A stretch of DNA of 64,000 bases from Larkinella rosea (GTDB taxonomy: Bacteria > Bacteroidota > Bacteroidia > Cytophagales > Spirosomataceae). The stretch's first letter is position 1; each line of letters begins with the position of its first letter. The notes beneath the pieces were generated by a model. That model did no database searches, was not told the origin of the DNA, and saw only the letters and a program-made list of their open reading frames with translations. The position numbers and the translations under genes were made by a program. The stretch is taken from the NCBI RefSeq assembly GCF_003858635.1, contig NZ_RQJO01000007.1:1179941-1243940 (forward strand), in the 5' to 3' direction. This document shows, piece by piece, positions 9,093 through 16,321 of this stretch.

Positions 9093-10385
9093 ATGACGCC
9101 GTATTATAATTTGACTTTCAGCCAGGAAAATCTCCGGCGTGAAAAGCAACGCGCCGGATTGCTGGCGATCGTGTTTATAGTCGGGCTCACACTGGCCTTC
9201 TTTTTTTCGGCTTACCTGCCCATCATGGTTTTTCCGCAACAGGCCAAGCAGGAAATCATGCGCATTGTGTTCATCTTTCTGGCCTTCATGGCGGTCTACG
9301 AACTGAACATCTGGAATATGCTGCGGATCTGGGCGCAGCGTGGAATGAAAATGCCGCAAATCACCAAATACCTCAATGCGACTTTCGAGATTACCGCCCT
9401 GGCGCTGCTGATGTACCTGTTATCGGACAAATTCGACCATCCGATTCTGGTGATGCTGTCGCCGTTTGCCACCATGTTTTATTTTTTCATCATTCTCTCC
9501 ACCCTCCGGCTCAATTTCTGGATCTCGTTTTATACCGGATTGATCGCCGGTATCGAATTTTTCCTGCTTAGTTTATATTTGCTCGAAGAACCCTCGTCGC
9601 TGGTTAATTCCATCAATCTTTACCTGACAACATCGTTTGCCTACGCCATCAAAGCCGTCATTTTTGTGCTCTGTGGTATCTGTGCCGGGTATGTTTCCCG
9701 GCAAATCCAGAAAAGCATTCAAAGCTCAATTGAACGAAATGAAACTCAGAATCAGCTGATTACCTTTTTCGGGCAACAGGTTTCGCCCGAAATTGCGGAT
9801 TTGATCATCAAAGAAAAAGGCATGCTGAAAAGTCAGCACATGAAAGTGAGCGTGCTGTTTCTGGACATTCGAAACTTCACAAAATACGCCGACAAACACA
9901 CCGCCGACGACGTGGTGGCCTACCAGAATTCCTTTTTCAGAATCATTGTCGATGTGGTCAACCGCCACGGCGGCATTGTCAATCAGTTCCTCGGCGATGG
10001 TTGCATGGTGACATTTGGCGCACCGGTTCCGTTGGAAAACCCAGCCGAAAACGCCGTTAAAGCCGGTCTTGAAATCATCGCTGAAATTCAGCAGGCAGTT
10101 TACGAAAACCGCATCATTCCGACCAGCGTGGGCATCGGAGTCCACGTGGGCGACGCGGTAATCGGTAATATCGGTACCGAAACCCGGCAACAGTTTTCCA
10201 TTACCGGAAACGTGGTCATTCTGGCTGCCCGCATCGAACAGTTCAACAAGGCATACGGCACCAACATGCTGGTATCGCAGGACGTGATCAACGAACTGAC
10301 TGAGTCTCCAGCCTTAACGGAACTGCTGGGCGTTGTTGATGTGAAGGGAATGGAAGAAGGTGTTGAACTGTATAAACTCTCCTGA
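9093..10385 (+). CDS. membrane-bound class III nucleotide cyclase
   Basis: 430-residue protein with about six membrane segments (roughly residues 20-205) followed by a class III cyclase domain (about 240-430) that would make a cyclic nucleotide in the cytosol. The two metal-binding aspartates are present: Asp258 in FLDIRNFT and Asp302 in FLGDG. The positions that normally select the base and stabilise the transition state are changed: Gln298 for Lys, Ser369 for Asp/Thr and Ile376 for Asn, while Arg380 is kept. So the product (cAMP, cGMP or another) cannot be read from sequence. Start 9093 gives a compact protein; an in-frame ATG at 9057 adds 12 residues. The stop codon abuts that of the facing phosphatase gene. 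Confidence 0.85.
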   Translation: MTPYYNLTFSQENLRREKQRAGLLAIVFIVGLTLAFFFSAYLPIMVFPQQAKQEIMRIVFIFLAFMAVYELNIWNMLRIWAQRGMKMPQITKYLNATFEITALALLMYLLSDKFDHPILVMLSPFATMFYFFIILSTLRLNFWISFYTGLIAGIEFFLLSLYLLEEPSSLVNSINLYLTTSFAYAIKAVIFVLCGICAGYVSRQIQKSIQSSIERNETQNQLITFFGQQVSPEIADLIIKEKGMLKSQHMKVSVLFLDIRNFTKYADKHTADDVVAYQNSFFRIIVDVVNRHGGIVNQFLGDGCMVTFGAPVPLENPAENAVKAGLEIIAEIQQAVYENRIIPTSVGIGVHVGDAVIGNIGTETRQQFSITGNVVILAARIEQFNKAYGTNMLVSQDVINELTESPALTELLGVVDVKGMEEGVELYKLS

Positions 10386-13300
10386 TCAGAACAGAAAGCC
10401 GACCCGCAGCATTGGCAATTTTTCTTCCTCCGAAATCGCATACAGAAACGAAATAACGGCCTGTTTATACGGCGATAACCAGATGCCACCGCCGTAGCCG
10501 TGGTGCCAGTGCCTCGACTTCTCGCCTTTTTCCCAAACCCGTCCGACGTCGTTAAACGCCAGCAAACCCAGGTAGGCCGGAAAAAGGTAGGTTTTAACGG
10601 TCGCTACTTTCAGCCGCAATTCCGTATTATTGTAGAGTGTACTTCCACCGGCAAACCGGGTTCGCCGGAAACCGCGCAGGTTCGACAAACCGCCGAGCGT
10701 GTTGGCCTGAAAAAATTCATAATCAGAAAAGTTAACGCCCCCGCCTACGCGCGATGCAATGGTTAGCGTCGTCGGCAGCCGCAAACTGGCGTAAAAGGCA
10801 AGATCGGACTGAAGCCGGGACAGGCCTTTTGCGTACGTCGAAATTCCGTCGTAGAGTCGCAGTTCCGTTCGCCAATACGTTCCACGCGTCGGCATAATTT
10901 TGTCGTCCCGGCTATCGATCAGAAAACCGGCTTTCACGCCAGCGTACCACCGTCGGTTGAACAGATTTTGCCCATCCGGCAAACGGTTGGCAAATTCATT
11001 GATAAACCGCTTGTCGTTTTCCTCGATTTCGACGCTTTCCATTGCCGGGCCGTAATACAGGTTCAGCGCACCAATTTTATGTTGAAAAAGTGCACTGACC
11101 GAGATATTTTCGAAGCGGGTTCGGTAATACGTAATGCCTTTTTTCTTGTCAAAAACCGTTGTATTTCCCAACCCGAAGAAATTGGAAACGAAGTTGGGAG
11201 CCTGCACGTCGGCGTCAACCCGCAGATCGACGTTCCCAATCACATCCGTAAAAATACCGTCATAATTGAAGTTATAGGCTTTCGTAGCAAACGCGTGGTT
11301 GACAATAAATCGGTGCTGCTGGGCAAAGGGGTCTTTCCGAAAACCGTGTTTGGTATACAGCAGCCCCCCACCCAAAAACAAACCGTCGTCGGGGTTATAT
11401 TGTACCGAAACCTGCGGAAAGAGAACATCATATTTGAACGCTTTTCGATCGTATTCATTGATTTTCGATTTCCCTGATAATCGCAAACGGGTTTCGGAAC
11501 CTGCTTCGACCTCGGTTTTCTTCGAATCATAAACGACCGTTTCCCGGCGCATCCCGGACACCGTGGAGCTGTCAATCACCTGGTCTTTCCCTTTTCCGCC
11601 AATGATTCGCAGGAGAATACCTTTGCGCGTTTTACCTCTCACGATAAACGCATCGTCGCCCCCCATTCCGTACAGCCGCACTTCATGGGTTTCGTCCGGA
11701 CTGAAAACCCGACGGTATACCTGTTCACCGATTTCGTCCTTTTTTTTCAGTTTGAAAACCGTTACCACCATGTGACCGTTCGGCTGACGCTCCACCTCAA
11801 AACGTTCTTTTTTATCACTGCCGGTCACATCCACATCCCGCGCCAGGAACCGGTAGAGATCCGCAGCATAGCGGCTCAGCTCGGCGCGCCGACTTTGAAG
11901 TTTTGCTTTAATGCCCGCTGCGGTTTCTTCGTAGGCTGCCCGGGGCAACCGCTTCAAGGCTCCGTCAATAACCGAATCAGTCAATTGAAACGCCAGTGAG
12001 TCGGCGGTTTTCAGCCAGTCGTCGAGCGAGGGTTCCGTCAAAAAACTGCGGTCAAAATACCGGGCGTTGAACACTAAACCGGGAACATCGCGAATCGAGC
12101 GGTTAAATCCCTGAAACTTAGGCATCGCCCATTTACGGCTGACGATTTGGGGAATAATACCCCGGTTTACAAAAAAAGCCTGATCGCGGTCGCGCGGAAT
12201 GGGCTCAAAAATCAGCCCTTTATCGGTTTTAAAACTTGCCCATCGCCATTGGTCATCGTGCCGGTCCCAGTCGCCCAGCCAGATATCGAAAAGTCGCGCC
12301 CGCAAAACCGCCTTTTGATCGACCCGATTGTCATTGTCATCCGCCAGTTTATCGAGCAATTTGAGCGTGCTGTATATCTTTTTAGTCCCCCCAAACTGCT
12401 CACTCTTTTCGTAATTGCCATCGACCCGCTCCTCAAAAAGTGCCAGTGAATGGGCAAACGTCCGGCGATAAGGACCCAACAATGAGTCGTCCGGCACAAT
12501 CACTAGCCTGGGATTGGTATGGTAAACTCCGGCGGCATTAGCCAGTGGTGGAACGACCAAAGCTGCGAACGGATGCGAAGCGGAAATCTGATCCTGCACC
12601 AGGTCGTTGACAAAACCGCTCCGCAAGGGCTTCGGAATGGCATTTTCGGCGTATTTTTCCACCGACCGCAATACGTATTCCCGGCCGTCCTTCCCCGCCA
12701 GTCGCAACGAAAAGGTCTGCATCCCACCCCCGCGTTGCACGGGCTTCAAACCTCCCGCTTCCTGCCGTAAATTCAAAACCGGAACCGAAACCGGACTTTG
12801 CCAGACAGTCCGGTAATTGTCCCCCAGCAGTAGCTTGTGAATCGGGGATGCGGCATATTGCGCACTCGGAATGACATTCAAAACGGCAGGAGTTGTCGCA
12901 GTTTCGAATGAATGGACCGGTTTTACCGGCAACGAAAAATGGGTTTCGAAGAGCAGTTTACCCGATTCAGCACCTGCTTCCGGCGCAAAAAACCGGATGG
13001 TCGTCTGGCCATTTTCGCCAAAATCCAGTCGGGCAAATCCCTTATCGGGTGAAGCAAACAGGCTATTCCGCCCTTTTTTTACTGGCACAGACTTGGAACC
13101 ACTCCCGCTGGTTACGAAATACGTTGAATCGCGCAGGATGAGTTGTTCGTTATGATCGTGCCCGTTGACATACACCACGTTCCGGTATTTTTTCAGCAAC
13201 GCAACCATGCCATTTCGCATCAGTTTATACTTCGGATGCTGAATATCCTGAATGTTACCGATAACGGACCGATAAATCGGGTAAATGGAGCCAATAACCG

Positions 13301-14024
13301 GTAAGGGAATATACAGGGACGGGTTTAGTTCCGTCAACGGAAACAGGTGGTTTTTGAAGGTAAAATAACCGCCGTGTTCGCCGTGGCTATACATGGGATG
13401 ATGCCCGGCCAGCACCACTTTTTTATGCTGATTTCGGGCTAAAACGTCATCCAGCAGGAGCAAAAAAGAAGGCAAATCCTTCGCTTCACAATCGGATTCT
13501 TCGCCCGGTTTATCCCAGGGATGCAACCACCATTGCGTATCGATCAGAACCAGCGTAATTTCTTCATTCAAGGCAATTTCGACCGGCCCCGGACAGCCAT
13601 CTTTGGGGAAGAACACATCTTCACGTCCTACTTCAGCCGTCACAAAAGCCGCCTGATTCCGGATACGCTGCCAGCCTTCGCGTTTGCCCTGTTGCCAGTC
13701 GTGGTTGCCCGGAATTACAAACGCTTTTCCCGGAAAACCGCTCAGGATTGACAATTGATCCCGCATGCGCCGTTCGGCATCCGCACGGTCGGCGTGGGAA
13801 GAATCGGGCAACCCACGGGGATAAATATTGTCGCCGAGGTAAATCAAACTGCTGTTGGCACCGGTTTTTAGCATCTGGCTGTGCAGTGTTTGCAAAACCG
13901 CATCGCCTTTGGGTTGGGGTTCACCCGCATCACCCAGCAGAAAAACCGTATACGGTTTTGACTGTCCGGAAACCAGCCTGGGAAGTAAAAAAAACAGAAA
14001 AAAGGCCAGGTAGAGTATCTTCAT
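10386..14024 (-). CDS. secreted metallophosphoesterase fused to BamA/D15-like beta-barrel
   Basis: 1212-residue outer-membrane protein. Residues 1-20 are a signal peptide (MKILYLAFFLFFLLPRLVSG). A calcineurin-like phosphoesterase domain spans about 25-345 with all metal motifs: LLGDAG, LGDN at 63-66, GNHDW at 106-110, AGHHPMYSHG near 206-215 and NGHDH at 288-292. The C-terminal part (about 850-1212) is a D15/BamA-type barrel with the signature SNLRGFRRTRFAGG and a final Phe. The middle (about 445-620) has residues resembling a HipA/FAM20/CotH-type kinase active site, discussed in the findings. Start 14024 is chosen over 14132 because only it gives a signal peptide. It is the last gene of a three-gene minus-strand operon, 20 bases after the preceding gene. 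Confidence 0.88.
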   Translation of the reverse strand: MKILYLAFFLFFLLPRLVSGQSKPYTVFLLGDAGEPQPKGDAVLQTLHSQMLKTGANSSLIYLGDNIYPRGLPDSSHADRADAERRMRDQLSILSGFPGKAFVIPGNHDWQQGKREGWQRIRNQAAFVTAEVGREDVFFPKDGCPGPVEIALNEEITLVLIDTQWWLHPWDKPGEESDCEAKDLPSFLLLLDDVLARNQHKKVVLAGHHPMYSHGEHGGYFTFKNHLFPLTELNPSLYIPLPVIGSIYPIYRSVIGNIQDIQHPKYKLMRNGMVALLKKYRNVVYVNGHDHNEQLILRDSTYFVTSGSGSKSVPVKKGRNSLFASPDKGFARLDFGENGQTTIRFFAPEAGAESGKLLFETHFSLPVKPVHSFETATTPAVLNVIPSAQYAASPIHKLLLGDNYRTVWQSPVSVPVLNLRQEAGGLKPVQRGGGMQTFSLRLAGKDGREYVLRSVEKYAENAIPKPLRSGFVNDLVQDQISASHPFAALVVPPLANAAGVYHTNPRLVIVPDDSLLGPYRRTFAHSLALFEERVDGNYEKSEQFGGTKKIYSTLKLLDKLADDNDNRVDQKAVLRARLFDIWLGDWDRHDDQWRWASFKTDKGLIFEPIPRDRDQAFFVNRGIIPQIVSRKWAMPKFQGFNRSIRDVPGLVFNARYFDRSFLTEPSLDDWLKTADSLAFQLTDSVIDGALKRLPRAAYEETAAGIKAKLQSRRAELSRYAADLYRFLARDVDVTGSDKKERFEVERQPNGHMVVTVFKLKKKDEIGEQVYRRVFSPDETHEVRLYGMGGDDAFIVRGKTRKGILLRIIGGKGKDQVIDSSTVSGMRRETVVYDSKKTEVEAGSETRLRLSGKSKINEYDRKAFKYDVLFPQVSVQYNPDDGLFLGGGLLYTKHGFRKDPFAQQHRFIVNHAFATKAYNFNYDGIFTDVIGNVDLRVDADVQAPNFVSNFFGLGNTTVFDKKKGITYYRTRFENISVSALFQHKIGALNLYYGPAMESVEIEENDKRFINEFANRLPDGQNLFNRRWYAGVKAGFLIDSRDDKIMPTRGTYWRTELRLYDGISTYAKGLSRLQSDLAFYASLRLPTTLTIASRVGGGVNFSDYEFFQANTLGGLSNLRGFRRTRFAGGSTLYNNTELRLKVATVKTYLFPAYLGLLAFNDVGRVWEKGEKSRHWHHGYGGGIWLSPYKQAVISFLYAISEEEKLPMLRVGFLF

Positions 14025-14044
14025 AAGCCTTATACAATTCGGCG

Positions 14045-14866
14045 CTAAGGCTGGTTCGCAAACTCCAGAATATATCCCGGTTTTCCGGCGCCTTCGCTGG
14101 CAATGTACAGCGTTCCGGCGGGTGAAAAACAAATGCCTTCGGGTTGGCGGAATAGTTTGGGGTCGAGCGGTTCTGCGGCCACAATTTGGCCTTTGCGGGT
14201 GATGACGACGAGCATTTTCCCAACGGACGTCAGGAAATACAGATCACCGGTTTTTGGGTGGACCGCCAGTCCGGAAGGCTTAAATTTGTGGGCTTCAACG
14301 CCTGCACTGGTCAGTACTTTATCCTTGATCACCATTCCTTTAAAGAGGACTTTGGTCTTGATATCGTACATGTAAACGACTTTCTCGTCCTTCTTTCCTC
14401 CTTCTTTTACGGCCAGCATCAACCGATTGGTTTGGGAATCATACGCCAGTCCTTCCAGTTCGATCTTACCGGGAAAATCCATCGGAATCCGGGCTATTTC
14501 TTTCGAAAATGGTTTGAAATGGTAGAGATCTCCGTTGCTTTTCAGGGTGTAAATTTCGTCGTTCGCCCATTCAATCCCCTCATAATCACCGTATCCACCA
14601 AAAACGGAGGAATCGGCGATCTGTTCTTTTTTCAGGTCATAGACGTAGGCCACGGCTTTTTCGTCCTGAACGCAAAGAAGCTGGTTCTCTTTGAAATACG
14701 ACAATCCCGAAACTTCTTCCAGATCCGGTGAAAGCGTATACCGATGGGCGGGCGTTTTTAAATCGTACGGAAATGATTGGGTTTCCGACGCCCGATTTCC
14801 TTTTTTGGAATTGCAGGCTCCTAAACTACAGACGATGGCGAGGATAGTAATTTGTATTATTTTCAT
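14045..14866 (-). CDS. SdiA-regulated-type lipoprotein (YjiK-like propeller)
   Basis: 273-residue lipoprotein; the lipobox SLGAC is at residues 14-18. The body is a beta-propeller of the SdiA-regulated family, with repeated 'EGL/EGI' strands: LEEVSGLSYF, GDYEGIEWAND, IELEGLAYDSQTNRLMLAVK, KPSGLAVHPKTGDLYFL and RQPEGICFSPAGTLYIASEG. Family members such as E. coli YjiK are periplasmic or envelope proteins of unknown function; some relatives bind calcium. It sits between the HD-PycTM gene (16 bases) and the phosphatase-barrel gene (20 bases) in one operon, which suggests an envelope-side job shared with the latter. Confidence 0.85.
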   Translation of the reverse strand: MKIIQITILAIVCSLGACNSKKGNRASETQSFPYDLKTPAHRYTLSPDLEEVSGLSYFKENQLLCVQDEKAVAYVYDLKKEQIADSSVFGGYGDYEGIEWANDEIYTLKSNGDLYHFKPFSKEIARIPMDFPGKIELEGLAYDSQTNRLMLAVKEGGKKDEKVVYMYDIKTKVLFKGMVIKDKVLTSAGVEAHKFKPSGLAVHPKTGDLYFLTSVGKMLVVITRKGQIVAAEPLDPKLFRQPEGICFSPAGTLYIASEGAGKPGYILEFANQP

Positions 14867-14882
14867 TCAATCGAAACTCGGT

Positions 14883-16085
14883 TTACTTTACTGGAAAATA
14901 GTAGGCAGCAATGCCAAACGCGACCACGGAAGCTGCAAAACCAAACATAAAAATAGTGTAGGAAAAGCGAAGGAGCCGGTATTTTTTCCCCAATACTTTT
15001 CCCAAATAATAAATATCGCGGGTCATGCTGCTGTACAAAAAATCGCTGTCGTTCATCATCTCTTTCATGCCCCATTCATAATCAACGAGATCCATTTTAT
15101 GGAAATTTCCAAAAAACAGGAGATTCGCCTGTTTCTGGTGAATGTCTTCTTTGGAAAATCGCCCACCGCTTACGTTGGGACGAGTGGCTAAAATAGCAAA
15201 GATGGTGGCCGCTAAGCAACTGGCCGTTAACATGACTGTCGGGATAACCAGTTGCGGCCATTCTTCGAGCTTGCGGATTAAAATACTGATGATCAGCGAA
15301 ACAATAATTGTATTGACCGAGATCATGATATTCGCCTTATTATCAGCCATTGCACTGAGCTGAAAATGGTTTTGCGAAGTCATCCGAAACATGGTTTCGA
15401 TACCCCGTTCCGGTTTTTTCGTTTTTTTGGTTTCTTCTTCCAACGTTGGTTTATCACCCGATTTGTCCGCTTTCCCGTTCTCTTCTTCTTCCAGTTCGGC
15501 TAGTTTGCGACGGGCCTTTTTCAGGTTTTTTTCTTTCAAGGGCGTCAGCACTTCTTTTCCGTACTCAGTAAAATAGTGGTGCTTTTCCATCAGAGCGATC
15601 GACCCCTGCATCCATTTTCTTTTACTGATTTTGCCAACGGTGTTTTTCATTTCCTGCCGGAGCCGTTCGCTGCTTTCGAAAAAACGATCACTGCTCAGGT
15701 GAAACAAATCGGCGTCGCAGAGCACTTCGGCGGTTCTGGAGTGTGGATTCTGGGGCATCTTCGTGGCCATGATGCAGTCGATCACGGCCTGCACCCGTTC
15801 CTGACCAATCGCAATTTCGTCCAAAAATGGCTTGGCCATCTCTGCCCCGATGGCTTCATGGTTCTGACAACTTTTTACATACCCAATGTCGTGCAACCAG
15901 GCTGCAATCATCACGTTTTCCCGTTCTACCGGATTGAGGTTGCATTGTTTTCCAAGCAATTCGGCAGCTTCTACGACTTCCCGCGTATGCGTTATGTTGT
16001 GATATTCCATATGATCCGGCAGCGACTGAAGCAACGGTTCAGCAAATTCCTGCGTACGGACAACTGAAGAGATATCGGTGGTCAT
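14883..16085 (-). CDS. HD-domain hydrolase fused to Pycsar-effector transmembrane domain (PycTM)
   Basis: 400-residue protein with two halves. Residues about 20-180 are an HD phosphohydrolase domain with a full metal set: His33, His65-Asp66 in WLHDIG, His76 and Asp124/Asp126 in LCDADLFHL. A charged linker (about 185-230, Lys/Glu-rich) leads to a PycTM-type domain at about 232-398 with NHFQLSAMADNKANIMISVN, membrane segments at about 252-270 and 280-300, and a third near 376-396. In Pycsar immunity, PycTM proteins respond to cCMP or cUMP and damage the membrane. Whether this HD-linked form is an immune effector or a housekeeping enzyme is open. First gene of the operon; upstream 236 bases separate it from the divergent DUF5686 gene. 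Confidence 0.85.
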   Translation of the reverse strand: MTTDISSVVRTQEFAEPLLQSLPDHMEYHNITHTREVVEAAELLGKQCNLNPVERENVMIAAWLHDIGYVKSCQNHEAIGAEMAKPFLDEIAIGQERVQAVIDCIMATKMPQNPHSRTAEVLCDADLFHLSSDRFFESSERLRQEMKNTVGKISKRKWMQGSIALMEKHHYFTEYGKEVLTPLKEKNLKKARRKLAELEEEENGKADKSGDKPTLEEETKKTKKPERGIETMFRMTSQNHFQLSAMADNKANIMISVNTIIVSLIISILIRKLEEWPQLVIPTVMLTASCLAATIFAILATRPNVSGGRFSKEDIHQKQANLLFFGNFHKMDLVDYEWGMKEMMNDSDFLYSSMTRDIYYLGKVLGKKYRLLRFSYTIFMFGFAASVVAFGIAAYYFPVK

Positions 16086-16258
16086 GATAAAAATTCAATT
16101 TTAACGGCAAAACGATGCAACCTTGCGTGACAAATAGTGGTATATATAGTCTAAGAGGTAGTGCTATCGCTTTCCTGAGCGACAATTTATAGGATTATTT
16201 TGGTGATTCGTCTATACATTTCGGCGATTCGTCGGCTAATGGCAGTAAAACCACTCAT

Positions 16259-16284
16259 TTGGTAAACTCTGTTGACTACATTTG
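16259..16284 (+). promoter_or_regulatory. Bacteroidota-type promoter for the DUF5686 gene
   Basis: TACATTTG at 16277-16284 matches the TAnnTTTG -7 box exactly. A TTG at 16259-16261 lies 15 bases upstream, a little closer than the usual 17-23. It would start transcription about 30 bases before the ATG at 16322 and thereby argues against the earlier in-frame ATG at 16259. Confidence 0.5.
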
Positions 16285-16321
16285 TGTTAACCCGGTACTA
16301 TTCATACCATTGCAATTACGA

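Noticed and set aside
10383-10388. TGATCA containing the stops of the cyclase and the phosphatase-barrel gene back to back
   Set aside because: Convergent genes with abutting TGA/TCA are ordinary; no regulatory meaning is supported.
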